A DNA stretch of 64,000 nt from Halichondria panicea (taxonomy: Eukaryota; Porifera; Demospongiae; Suberitida; Halichondriidae), in assembly GCF_963675165.1 (NCBI RefSeq), contig NC_087380.1, positions 822,303 to 886,302 on the forward strand. The letters run 5' to 3'. Shown piece after piece: positions 10,410-24,000 of this stretch. The position numbers and the translations under genes are program-made. Numbering within the stretch: position 1 is the stretch's first letter; each line of letters begins with the position of its first letter. Below the pieces are notes generated by a model. It was given only the letters and a program-made list of their open reading frames with translations, was not told where the DNA came from and did not search any database.

Positions 10410-13400
10410 ATGAGTCTTGGTGCAGCACTGTTGATGCTGATAACTACTGGAGCAATGGTCTCTGGACAGCAAAGTATGAGCACTATATACTCAATTTAGC
10501 CTGTATATATGAGCTCTACAGCATATAGATAGAAGCGTTTTTTAACAAGGATTCCAATGGTATATGAATTTCATTAAAGTATGACAAAGTTATGGAAGGT
10601 CAAACTCAACACAAAGACCTTAGATCAATTGCATGTACAGCCTCGATTTCAGGCCACGTTAAAACTAAACGCCAGCAAATAACATTTCCTAGATTATTGT
10701 GAACTTGGTGCTTCTATTTATAGGGTGGCGCTGTAATTGAAAGGAAGACGGTATAATTATAGTGTATATTGAGGGTATACTTCCGAGCATGTACGTACAT
10801 GTACCACACGGATATTTCTATCGCTGTATGCATGCGCCAAAAATTGATAGTCAACAATTAAATCCGCGAAATCCTTTCTAACGGTATTTCCGCAAAAGTT
10901 TTATACGCTTGTATAATATATACATGTACCTGCTATACAAGTATGTAGTCAGATCTGTTAATTAGCTTCAGTTGATATTCATTATGCAGTTTCCATCACT
11001 CTGGGTTCTAGCCCTGTCATCACTACTAACAATACTGAGATCCTCATCACTGACATTGGAGAGGATGCTACTGGTCTCCCTTCTCTCACCTGTAACACTG
11101 ACCTCACTACTTGCTGTAGAAGTGCTGACAACAATGGCATGGGAGCACTAGGACAGTGGACGTATCCTGATGGGAGTTTACTACTGAACAATAAGGACTC
11201 AACGACTGCTGGACAGCAGTTCTACAGGCTAAGGAATGCACCTCAGGTCATCAGACTGGCTCGTAGACAGAATGTCAACCCCATCACTCCAACCGGGTCC
11301 TACTGTTGTACTGTACCAACTACTGGAGGAGAGATGACCCTCTGTGCTAACCTAGGTGAGTGGATTGTCTGGTGGGTAAAGGAAACATGCATGCATGCAG
11401 TTTAGACATTTACTGTAGTTTAAGTTTAATTCAGATTTCTGATTTTTCCCATGTATACCGTAATTTAACAGTCCTAAAAATTCCTTTCTATCCAGTTCTG
11501 TGCTCCTCCCTCACTCCACTGATGGATGGGATGATCTCCTACTCGGACCCTACACTGGGTAGGGACACTGTGGCCACTCACATCTGTGAGGCTGGGTATG
11601 CCCTCACCACTGACCTCACTACCAGGACCTGTGGAGTGACTAGTGATGGTGTGGGTGACTGGTCTGAGTCACCTCTGGTGTGTGCAGGTATGGGACCTCC
11701 TAACACATGCAGTACCAACCATTCTCATTATCTCACAGGGAGTGCCTGTCCAGACCTCACTGATCTACAGAATGGAGTGATCAGCTACAGCACTGTATCA
11801 GATAATAGCTACAGACGAGTTACTACTGTGGCCACTCACACCTGTGACACTGGGTCTGCCCTCACCACTGACCTCACTACCAGGACGTGTAGTATGGATG
11901 GTGTCTGGTCCGGGTCACCTCTGGTGTGTGCAGGTATGGGACCTCATAACACATACAGTACCAACCATTCGCATTAGGTTGGATCTCCATTAGAAACATA
12001 TATAGAGCAGTGATTAATTCATAGACCTTTGACCGTGTCGAACTTCTTCTGTGTTTTAATTATAGTGCCGTATCAAAGGTGTTTAGTGTTATTGTTACTC
12101 ATAGCATATACCGCGGTAATATAATTATAGTTTATCTAACAGAACTCATATGGAGGTCATGAAGCCCTTATATAATTTATAGAGAATGCAACATTATATA
12201 CTATTCTTTGCAGTGGCTTGTCCAGACCTCACCATCCCAGCCAATGGAGCACCACTTGTGTACAGTGACACCACCATCCCCAGAGCTGATGGCTCCACTG
12301 CTACCTACTCTTGTGACACTGGCTACCAGATGACTGGATTGACAATGAGGACGTGTACTGTCACAGGATGGAGCACTGGAGATGACCCTGTCTGTATTGG
12401 TAAGTAGATTGATGCATGCTAACATAAGACTTGACCTAACCCTCTCCAATGGAATGATTATGCAACCACATATACTATTTCTGCTTTAATTAGCGATTTG
12501 GTATCTTTGATAGTTCAGTATCACATGCATGGTCTCATTAGTATGGTGTTTCTTAGCGCTCAGGTGCCCAGTGGGATTAACCTATCAAGAAGAATTGTCC
12601 ACTGGAGAGAGTGTGTGTGTGCCTTGTCCTGGAAACAGTTTCAGTATTGTTGAAGATAGTAGTGAATGTATATGTTTCAGTGGCTACTACAGGACAGCAT
12701 TGGAGGGACCAAATTTTCCATGTTCAAGTAAGATTCTTATTGATGATCATAATAAATTGTTCGGACAGATTGTCATTCATAATAATTATGATAGTAGTGT
12801 TCAATTAACACTACTGTATCAATTAAAGTGTATGTGAAATATTTACCAACATGACATGACATGCTTGTTCATTGATGCCGTATATAGCTCCTCCGAACAA
12901 CTGTAAGAGTTTGCAAGTAGTTGCTGAGAGGACTCGAGGTAACACAATCACTGTGCGTTGGGAGAGGCCTGGGATCACTGGGAGAGACGACTTCTACTAC
13001 AACATATTCTACTTTGAGGACAACCAGACCTTCACTCAACACAACAGGAGGCCGTATGTCAAACAAGACTCCCTGGTGGACTATTCAGTGTCTGGTCTGC
13101 AGCCACTCACCAGCTATACCATCCGAGTGATCCCTGAGAATGGAGTGAGTGATCAGGAGGAGGGAGGGCAGAGCAGGAGCTGTGAGGTCGTTGCCGTCAT
13201 GACTGGGGATACAAGTGAGTGGACTTGACTGATAGTATTCGGCAGCACTGAGCAAAAAAATGACATGAACTCAAGAAGTGGAAGCTCATAAAACTGGGGC
13301 CGTTTAATTTATAGCTCTTCGGAGGTGTTAATGGAGATTCCACTGCATGTAGATTTACTTAATTCCCTGTGCGATTGAATTGCCATATTGATATAGAAAA

Positions 13401-13865
13401 AGGTTATCTATGAATTGAATTTCTACCACCCTGCCTCAGGGTCTAACGCCCCCTCCCTGGTGATTGGTTTCTGCACTGTTGTGGTTTGGACCATGCCCAT
13501 AAGATCGTATGGGAGGATCACTGGCTATGACATCAGGTTCATTCCTCAAGGGTCTGGTTCAGATCTGACGGTGTCTAAAGGAAGAAGAGAACTTTTCCAC
13601 GCAGTTGGAGATACTGGGCTAGTCACCACTGACAACGTTATGGTGCAGGTATATAAGTTAAAGACTCTAAGATGCTCTATATAAATTGCAATTAATATTT
13701 AGGTAAGAGCAAAAACGTCAGCTGCAGAGGGGAGGTGGAGTGAGCTGGTGCCACTGGGTGAGTTTATATTGCGGAAATTTAATGTCACACAATCACATAA
13801 TTATGTATGACATTGCCACAGGTTGTAGGAATGCTGATGGTTTCACTGGCCCTCTATATGAATGA
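10410..13865 (+). CDS. Secreted Ig/Sushi/FN3 protein (receptor paralogue 1)
   Basis: Ten exons join to a 602-residue frame: 10410-10473, 10990-11355, 11496-11687, 11739-11933, 12214-12399, 12557-12727, 12888-13214, 13440-13648, 13703-13757 and 13822-13865. The order is signal peptide (SLGAALLMLITTGAMVSGQ), an Ig-like domain with GQWTYPDG, CC and GSYCCTVP, three Sushi/CCP modules, a Cys-rich module (CPVGLTYQ...CICFSGYY, like the GCC2/GCC3 type) and two fibronectin III domains. A 14-residue last exon reads GCRNADGFTGPLYE and stop. There is no transmembrane segment, so the protein should be secreted. Nearly all introns are phase 1, typical of shuffled modules. Exons 1-4 are close paralogues of the gene at 14876. 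The second half of exon 4 resembles exon 3, suggesting gene conversion. Sushi and Ig modules suggest binding at the cell surface or in the matrix; the ligand is unknown. Confidence 0.85.
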
Positions 13866-13999
13866 ATCAGACTGAACAGACATACTTTACTTTAATTTGT
13901 GAACTCAGTATAATTATACTCTACCAGGAGTGCATGAATATGCTGAATGGTTTATAAAGAACCTGTGTGAAGAAGATACAGTGATACTCTAGACCTTTG
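13866..13999. other. Spacer before the duplicated block
   Basis: No gene is seen. No canonical AATAAA follows the stop of the first receptor within this spacer. Confidence 0.4.
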
Positions 14000-14097
14000 T
14001 CTAGCACTAACACATTGACACAGCAGCAGGCCTCACCCAAAACCATATAGCAACTCCAGTACTCCCAGTCACTGATGCAACTATTACGCCCACTCTA
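14000..14097 (+). pseudogene. Relic of POLH last exon
   Basis: CTAGCACTAACACATTGACA and the following sequence match POLH exon 7 (about 7745-7835) with substitutions and small indels, including CAGCAGCAGGCCTCACCCAA and ATTACGCCCACTC. It has no reading frame or exons around it. It shows that the duplicated block began inside POLH. Confidence 0.85.
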
Positions 14098-14100
14098 TTT

Positions 14101-14480
14101 GGACACTTGAGCTAGTGGAGGATCTCCGGATGCAAACTGCAAGTGTGATACTCCATTTACGACAACCACAGGGAAATTATTGTTAGCACAGTTGCATGTA
14201 TTATCCTGTGGTAAAACTCTTTATTTATTCTTTGTTCTTGCATGGCCTGCAAGACTCTGCTAATCCCATGCCTACCCACACAGGGAAGTGACCTGCAGCT
14301 TGCACGACTTGAGCTAGTGGAGTGTAGCGCTCGGCAGGTATTTGAGCTCCTTCATGACCAGAGCAATCTCCACTGGACCAGTGGTGGCGAGTTTGAGGAT
14401 GACATCGTCTGCATAACAGGTTGCTCCCAGTAGTGCCAGCAGGAGTTGAGGAGGGGGGAGGTGGACATCTTGTCTGTATT
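14101..14480 (-). pseudogene. Decayed copy of the alpha/beta hydrolase
   Basis: This stretch matches parts of 9466-10100. Recognisable pieces are the start region with signal peptide codons, GAQIPAERYTPLAQ and HFPVWVG, the His-motif region and the segment around TRIMEEFY. The coding sequence for the entire C-terminal half and for the Ser elbow is deleted, and frames are broken. It lies upstream of and divergent from the second receptor exactly as the intact hydrolase does for the first. Confidence 0.9.
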
Positions 14481-14795
14481 TGATGGGGAGAATGTGTTAG
14501 CTCAGCAGGTACAAGCAAACTACATGCTAATTACAAGCAAACTACAAGCTAATTACAAGCTAGCTCAGCTAGCATTGCTTGAGGAGCTTACATGCTTTGC
14601 AATGTGCTCTCTTCTTTTCTCCAAGCCGTGTGGCTGCTGCTTTGACCTTGCAGCACTTCCTGATGGCATTTATAGCACTTCTTGTGAGCAATAGATTGCA
14701 TGGCATAACAATGGTGATCAGATGGCTATGAATCCACTTAGTACGTGAATGAAGTGTTCATACCCATACAGACCATGTTTGGTGCAGAACTGGAG

Positions 14796-14802
14796 TATAA
14801 AA
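14796..14802 (+). promoter_or_regulatory. TATA box, receptor 2
   Basis: TATAAAA lies about 75-80 bp before the first in-frame ATG (14876), inside GGAGTATAAAAGGAAGC. It is a good core promoter candidate for the long receptor. Confidence 0.6.
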
Positions 14803-14875
14803 GGAAGCACTATACTACAGACTGCAACTAATCTATAAACTGGTTACTCTCTATATTATAGTGAAAGTGTGTGAT

Positions 14876-17800
14876 ATGTATGCAGCCATGATGAGTCTTG
14901 GTGCAGCACTGTTGATGCTGATAGCTACTGGAGCAATGGTCTCTGGACAGGAAAGTATGAGCACTATATACTCTATGTGTCTACAATTATATAGTATTGT
15001 GCATGGTCTTTTTAATATGTCTTTCTATGCCATTGCAAATCGTAAACACCTATAATATTATTAGCGCAAGATGCATGAGAATTATCTGCATGATACAGTT
15101 TGGTTTTATATGCAGTCTACTTGACTCTGGGATCTGATCATAGGATCACTACTGACAATACTGAGATCATCATCACCTCTATTGGAGAGGATGCTGAGGG
15201 TAGTCTTCCTTCTCTCTTCTGTCACACTGACCTCACTGCCTGCTGTAGAAGTGTTGCTGACAACGGTGGTAATGGAGGACTGGGACAGTGGACGTATCCT
15301 GATGGGAGTGTGATACTGAACAATGGGGACTCAACGACTGCTGGACAGCAGTTCTACATTAACAGGAATGGTCCTCAACTCATCAGACTGGCTCGTAGAG
15401 ATAATGTCAACCCCGTCACTCCAACTGGGTCCTACTGTTGTACTGTACCAACTACTGGAGGAAATATGACCCTCTGTGCTAACCTGGGTGAGTGGATTGT
15501 TTGGGTGCATGGGGGTAAAGGAGAACAAGCATGCACTGTTGCATTTCTCTTCTGTTGTAGTTCATTTACAATTCAATTGGCTGATTTTTCCCAACATGTA
15601 TAAATGTAATTTAACAGACTAAAAATTACTTCTATCCAGTTCTGTGCCCCTCCCTCCCATCACTGACCAATGGGATGATCTCCTACTCTGACCCAACACT
15701 GGGTGAGAACACTGTGGCCACTCACACCTGTGAGGCTGGGTATGCCCTCACCACTGACCTCAGTACCAGGACCTGTGGAGTGACTGGTTTCTGGTGGTGG
15801 TCCGAGTCAGATCTGGTGTGTGCAGGTATGGGATCTCCTAACACATACAGTACCAACCATTCTCATTATCTCACAGGGAGTGTCTGTCCAGACCTCACTG
15901 ATCTACAAAATGGAGTGATCAGCTACAGCACTGTATCAGATAATAGCTACAGACGAGTTACTACTGTGGCCACCTACACCTGTAACACTGGCTTTGAACT
16001 AATTGGTACCTCAACGAGGACGTGTAGTGTCAGTGGATGGGAGGGAACTGCACCAACTTGTACAGGTATTAAAGATTGCTACATGTATAACTATTCAATA
16101 TTACTCCTTCTAGCTGTTGACTGTGGCCCCCTCTCTGCCCCCTCCAATGGAGCAGTGGACACATCCTCTGGAACTACCTTCATGATGACTGCTACCTACA
16201 CCTGTAACACTGGATACACTCTGACTGGAGACACCACCAGAATGTGTGGGGCTGGTGGGAGCTGGACACTCATGGAGCCTACTTGTGTTGGTATGTACAT
16301 CATTATCTGGCTTCAATGGTCCCCTCAGTTGTTGACTGTGGTTCCCTGGGAGCCCCCTCATGGAATAATTGGTTTTAAAAATGGGTGTACCTACTACCAC
16401 ATTATGTAGGAAGCACTGCTATGTATGCATGTAACATTGGCTACACTCTGACTGGACACACTACTAGGATTTGTCTAGCCTCAAAACCAGGCCGATTAAA
16501 ATACGGCCTGGTCTCTATTGCATGGGTGATAGTGCACATGTGCGAATTGAGCTACCCAGAATCTGGGTAACTCGTTATACTTCAGTAAACCTTTGTAAAA
16601 ATAATTATACCGTAAACTACTAGTTTCTTTCCGTATTAATTTACTAACACTTGTCTCCCGGGTATAATTGGAACAGATTTTTATAGAGCATGCAAAGTGT
16701 CCGGAATAATAGAACAAGCAAGCAGCTGCATGCGAGTTAGCTAAGTTTAATAGATCAGGGTACGACTGAATAGTTGCACTTGCTATCTAAAACTAGCTAA
16801 TCAAAGCTATCTAACTGCAGCACTCTAAGTCTTACTTGCCGTCTATGAATGGTAACTCAACTTTTCAAGGTATTGTCCGGATATTTAGAACAAATGTAAT
16901 ATTAAAGTCCGTTGTATTAGAACAACAAAAATTGCCCAAAAGAGTGTCCGGGGTAATTAGAAGTGTCCGATAAATTAGAAGATATATGGTTTAATTTGCA
17001 ATCGTAAGCTGATTGCTATATAATTATGATTACATGGTATTCTATATTTCCCTCTATAGCTCCTAGTATCACAGCCACAGTGACCTCCAGTGGTCCTCCA
17101 ATGGCTGGTCAGAGCTACTCCCTCACATGTACTGTCACTGGAGTGGAGGCTCTGAATCCAACCATCACGTATGAGTGGACTAGGGGCGGAACATCAGTTG
17201 GTGAAAATGATCCTAAGTTAACCTTTAACCCCTTGACGCTATCAAGCTCGGGTCAGTATGTGTGTACAGTGACAGTTACCTCTGACCTTCTCACAACTAC
17301 CTTGACTGATTCTGATACCTTCGTAGTCACTATCAAGGGTAAGTCCCTACAATCAATGATAAGTGTGTATGTTCATTGCCCCCTAGTCCCTCCTCCTAGT
17401 GTGAGCCTCTCCCCTCCACCCACTGGAGTGTTCACTGGTCAGTCTGTAGAGCTCTCCTGCACCATTCTCCTGGACTCTAGTGTGGATACATCTCTCACTG
17501 TGGATGTGGAGTGGTCCAATCCATCCTTTGCTATTATAGACACCACAACCCTACAAACCCCCCCTCTCACCTACCAGACCACCACCACACTCAGTGACTT
17601 CATGGCTGGAGATACTGGCACCTATAGCTGTGCTGCTGTGGTTACTCCATCGAGAGGTTTCACCACACCCAGTGACAGTGTGTCTGCCAGTGCTGTTGTC
17701 TCTCTGAGTAAGTCCATTCCCTCTCACTATCTGTATCAGTTCATTGCTCTCCCTCCTCCAGCCCCTGTCCCCTCTGACCCTGTCATTACTGCCATTGCTG

Positions 17801-18061
17801 GAACCACTTCTCTATCATTCTCATGGACTCAGCCAGAGGGTAACATTGTTTCCCACTACGTGATTGCCGCCTCTTATGTCGGAGATTGCCCTGAAATAGG
17901 CAATGCATTTCCTGGGGTCTCAAGTCCCAATTTCCCAAACACTGCAATTGATATTCCTGGCCTGCAAGAATACAGTAACTATTCTCTGAGTGTGTTGGCT
18001 GTGAATGATGCTGGTAGCAGTGAGACCAGCACTTTAGTAGCCACCACCCTGTCCACACGTA

Positions 18062-18098
<37 letters not shown>

Positions 18099-21000
18099 TG
18101 CATGGTGACTGTGCCCGCCCCCTCACAGCTCCCGGGAGTGTACAGAACCTGATGGCCATACCCACACCCAGCACAATCACCATCCAATGGGATCGAGTCG
18201 CCTGTATTGATAAGAATAGTGAGATTATGGGGTACAGAGTGACCTTTGGACCCACCTCAACTTCAGCCAGAACGACTGAAACAGTAACTGGAACTGACAT
18301 GAGGGAGTACACAGCCTCTGGTCTCATTCCAAGAACCCAGTACACGTTCACAGTTACTCCATTCAGTGCAAGTGATGATGGAGAATCAGCTGATGTAACA
18401 AGGGAAACCACTTTACCTACTGGTAACTAATAACTGTACCATTGTACACCATTCAATCCCATCCTTCCCACTCTCCCAGAGGTGATGTTTCAGTTGGGAG
18501 GACAGTTCTACTCTAGTCACAGTGTGCTTGATCCATCCACAATCAGCATTGGCCTATTCAACTCTCTCCTCTGTGTAACCAACATCATGGCGTGCTGTCA
18601 GGGCAACCAAGGATCCGGACAATGGTACTTCCCTGATGGAACGGAGCTTATATCAACTAATTCCTTCCAACCACACTACATATCTCGAGGACCCAGTGTG
18701 GTACGGTTGAACAGAGGTGCTCTAGCCACCACACCAGCTGGAGTGTATCGCTGTGAGGTTCCAGCTAGTAGTGGAGCAGAGAGTGTGTATATTGGCCTCT
18801 ACCCTCCTGGACAAGGTGGTTGTGTGTGTCAGCTAGCTGGTGTTCACACTCTCCCCATGCACAGGTGCTCCCACCATTCCTGGGGGGATACAGTTCAATA
18901 GAGCTGCCCTCACTCTGACGTGTGTGTCTAATGGTGGTCCAGCTAGTGAGGTGATGTGGACCAGGGATGGAGCTGCTGTCTCTACTGGATACACTCTCAC
19001 ACAAACTGTCACCAACACAACCACTGCTACCTATGAGAATGTCCTGACTGCTACTACCATTGCTGATCTAACGGGAACATTCACTTGTACAGTCAGCAAC
19101 AGCAGAGGAACTGCAGAGATTATATTAAATGGTGAGTTTTATAATGATTATTGCATGTGTATATATATATACATGTACAGGAGTTCAGATCCTTGGTGAC
19201 AGCCCTCCATTCACTGTGGGTAGTACAGCCACTCTCTCTTGTGTCAGTGATTTGGATGCTACCATGATTGAATGGTTTGATGGCAGTGCTACAAGAGTGG
19301 ACATGACAACCACAGGGAGAACACTGGACTATGTACTGGACCCTGTTAGTGATGATCTCCACCAGACAACCTTCACATGTCGAGTGACTAGAGACAATGG
19401 TGTTGTAGAGCAGAGCATCACACTGTCCCTGATTGGTGAGAACCTAGCTGATATAGTGCTAGTAGAGTGACACTCTCTGTGTGAGAGTGGCCGGTACATG
19501 TAATAAGGTGTATTGTTCAAGTCCTGTATGTACGAAGTAGGTTAGCTATTTAGCAGATGATTTGCGTAATCCCTTTTCTATATAACAGACACACTGTATT
19601 GACTCATTGTCCCATGCATACAGTTCCTGATGGAGCTCTTTCCATTGTCACCTCTGTCAGTGGAACTGCTACAGCTGGAGATGTGTACTCATTGATCTGT
19701 AGTATCAGTGAGGTCACATCTGGATTGACTGGAGTACCCCAAGCTGTGTGGACAGACTCAGAGGGGAACGTGATGACAGGGAATGACATCACCGTGATAT
19801 CATCAGACGGAATGTCCACTCTCACATTTAACACTTTGAAACTCTCTGATGGTGGCACGTACACATGTACTGGTAGTCTCCAGTCTCCTCCCCTCTCCAA
19901 CCCACTCACTGTTGTGGAGAGCCGCACTGTCATAGTGACAAGTGAGTGGTTAGTATGAATGAACACATACCTACTCCTCTACTCTACAGTCCCCACTCCT
20001 GGAGTGACTCTGACCACACCTCCCTCCCCCCTCACTGCTGGTACATCACTCACACTCACCTGTATCATCACCCTGGATACCGCTGTTATTGACGTGAATG
20101 TGGTAGTGGATATTGTGTGGGAGATCTCCACCACGGATACTACTCCCATCACCACCACCTCCACTGCCAGTGGTTCTGTTGTGGACACTCTCACCATCTC
20201 TATACTGAGCACTCGCTACACTGGGGTCACTTGTAGGGCTACTGTGAGAAGACCCAATAATGATCAGTTCATTACCACCAGCTCTCAAGCTTCAGCTTCT
20301 GTAGCTATGTCAGTGGAGGGTAAGTGTTCACATGAGTGTATACATGCACTGCATGACCCCCCAAACAGCTCCCCTACCCCCTGTGGTGACCATCAGTGTG
20401 TCTGGTGATTCTGTGGCAGGCTCCTCTCTCTCTCTCCTCTGTACTGCTACGCCCCCTATCCCACTAATGACCCCGCCCACTATCTCATGGGTGGGTGTGG
20501 TCTCGTCTGATGATGTCACCGTCACCAACAGCTTGACTGTGTTAGAGTCTAACACTATGGTGACCTTTAACCCCCTGCGGACCAGTCGTGGCGGTGTGTA
20601 CATGTGTGTGGCAGGTTACAATATTCCTGCAGCTGACATATCATCCAGTGTACAGAACAGTGACTCCACCACCGTCAATGTGCAGAGTAAGTGTGTGTGT
20701 GTGTGGTGTGGTGTGGGTGTGTGCGTGTGTGTGTACGTGTGTACTGTCCTCACACTGTGTTTGCATGCAGTCTCTACTGTTGCTCCCACTCCGAGAGGTG
20801 TTCCATTTGACAGTGACTTTAACACTGGTTTGGAACTGGATCTTGTGTGCAGACTGGAATTGGATCCTGCTGTAGACAGTTCTCTCACTGTGACTAGAAC
20901 CTGGATCAAAGACAACCAACCACTTGTTCCTGATGGGGCAAGACTCACTTTCACTGATGCTATAATGAATGGAACCACTCCACCATTGTATATGACAAGC

Positions 21001-24000
21001 GTGTTGTTCAGAACTTTAAATTCAAGGCTCTCTGACTCTGGTAACTACACCTGCAGTTTCTCTATAGTTCCCAACCAACCCACATACATCACTGGAACCA
21101 CTGCCACTGTCAGCAGGGACATCATAGTGGAAGGTCAGCATGCAATATTGTCATTGTACGTAATATATTGACAATTTCTCTCCAGATTTTCCTATACAAA
21201 GAGTTATTCTTGTTGCTGATACGACTGTTGCTGCCAGCAGCTCTTACTCTCTCCAGTGTGTGGCTACCAGAGATGAAGATCTAACGTCAAATAGTTTGTT
21301 AGAAGTTGAGTGGTTTGATAACAATGGATCCCCCATCACTGGAGAGACAAGTGGTGTATCTGTGATGGGAGTGTCTAGTACGAATGACCTTTCTCTGACC
21401 TCCACTCTCATGTTCACCTCCATCATGACTGGTCAAGCTGGACTGTACACATGCAGTGTGAACCTCACTATTCCTGGAGCTGATGTGATGGACCACAACG
21501 TGAGGAGAGTGTCCGCTGTGAGGGTCATGAGTAAGTCAGTGTGTGTGTGTGTAGTCATTGATAACCTGTGCCTCTCTCCTAGTCCCCCCTCCACTCACTG
21601 TGGTAGTGAATGCTAGTCGGTCTACCACACTCTACGAGGGAACTACTGGTCTGGCCATTAACTGTGAGGTTACTAGTGATGAAACTGGAGTGGACACATT
21701 GATATCAATCAACAGAGCTCTAACTGGACCTGGTTCTGACGGGAGTAGGGCTAGTACAACCTTTCCTGAACCCAACAGCATTGCTGTAGCCATTACCCCA
21801 CTGGCTCTGGGAGATGCTGGCCTGTACACATGTACTGCATCTGTTAGAGCAGCTGATAACTCAGAGTACATTGTCACTAGCAACCCTACCACTGGAACAT
21901 TCATCCTTACTGTGGATGGCGAGTGATTCAATAGTGTTGTGTAATAATGTACACGTCATGCATGTATGCATGTGTGTACAGTCATGCAATATCATGCAGA
22001 ATGCAGAGGATTAAAATTATTTCCTGATCTATGTCCTGATCCTTATTTCCTTCCCTCTCTGCAGACCTCCCTGTCCCTGTTGTGGAGATATCACCCAGTA
22101 GTCCCCTACCAGTGCTGGCTGGGTCCTCCCTCGACCTTACCTGCTCAGTCTCAGTGGTGAACTTTCTCTCTGTAGAGCCACTCATACAGTGGACACTGTC
22201 TGACCAGTCATTATCTGGGGTACTCAATGGCCGTACCAACACACTGACCTTTGACCCCCTCCTCACAACCAACGCCACTCAGTACACATGTACTGCCATT
22301 ATCAACATACCTGCAGTGGACATCACTAGTACTGGCAGCAACTCTATAGCCCTCACAGTGGACAGTAAGCAGTGTCATAACCTCACTGTCCTTTATCCTA
22401 CCCCCCACAGTCTCCCCTCCCACTGTGAGTGTGTCCTCACCCACCCCCGTCTACCATGGCACTAGCCACACCCTCTCCTGTAACGCTGGCTATGACACTA
22501 GTGTAGTGACGACTGCTGTGACTCTGGACTACTCCTGGACTGGACCCAACCTCATAGCCTCCAATGATAGTGCTGCTCTCACACTCTCACCAGTGGACCT
22601 ACCAGCACAGAGCAGCGGAGACTACACTTGCACTGTCAGCGTTATCCCAGCAGTTTCAACATTCATCAACCCTGCCACAGACTCTGATACTTACACCCTC
22701 ACTGTACTAGGTGAGTGAGTGGGTGTTAGTGAAGGCTTTCGTATGATATGTATTAGTACTGTTAGTATAATACAGTATAGGTATATAGCAGTTAGTGATT
22801 TTAATCAATATGTTTATTCTACCTTGTTACTATTATAAACGGGTACTAATTTTAGCGAATTTGTAATTAACGCTAAATTAAGTACGAGCTAATAATAAAA
22901 CGCAATTAAAAAGTATGAATCTCATTACAAATTTGTTCTAATAACTTTGAGAGTATAGCCCTTTTTTCACTAGACAAAAATCTATGATAATATATAGTGG
23001 TACTTTACTTCCTTCCCCTCAGATGCTCCCCCTCCTGAGGTGTTGACTGGTGTGCCTGTGAGAGAGGAACGTTGTGGACAAGTGTCTTCCATCACCTGCA
23101 CTGCATCTGTCATTGATAACTTTGTAGCCACACCCACCTTCATGTGGAGGGGGCCGGGTGGAGACATTGTGGACTCTGACAACATTCTCAACTTGGCCTC
23201 TATGATGACTGGAGGAGAGTACACTTGTATGGCTTGTGTGAAAGTGCCACAAGTCAATCTCTGTACCAACTCAACCGTAACCATACAGAACACCAGTGAG
23301 TTACTTGTTAGCTTGATACATGTATACCGTAAGTGTTCCAATTATAGAACCAGCCTCGGTTAGGACGCCCTCTTTTATAACGCCCATATACTTTTTCGTA
23401 CATTGTTTCTAGAAAAATAATTATTTTTTACTGGTTCTATAATTAAAACGATTACGGTATATATACGTAGGACTATTGTTAGGGGTGTGTGGTCCCTCCT
23501 ATAGAGAGTGTTGTGTTGTTCCTGCATGCTGTTGCATTGATCCCCCCTCCTCTCATATACAGCCCCCCAGCCAGTGAGTGATGTGGTGTGTTCCTCCCTC
23601 TCTCCCTCCACTCTGAGTGTGAGCTGGTCCCCTCCAACTGACCCTGTCCTCAGTTATCAGGTGGAGGTCAAACAGTACAGTCTAGAGGGTAGTGCAGTGG
23701 ACACAGTCAGTCTCTCCACTCCATTTGACAGTGAGGACATTATTACCAATACCACTGTGGAGGGTCTAGGTGAGTACTATATGGATTACTGTATTGTGAG
23801 CACAAGCTATTATATATAATTATTGAGAGTACTAGAATCGGCTCCAAATTCAATTACTAACAGGCCATACTTCCCTTTAACGGAAAAAGTGTTTCTAAAG
23901 TCCTTCAGAAAATCGTGAAATTAATGTCCAATGTAACTAAAGTTATGGCCGTTCAAAGGGCTTAGTAGAACCGGCCCTCACTGAATTCAGGATGCAAGTA

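Noticed and set aside
20588-20978. Alternative frames over the Ig exons
   Set aside because: Only the frame that joins all phase-1 exons encodes Cys/Trp Ig patterns; others are antisense or shifted shadows.
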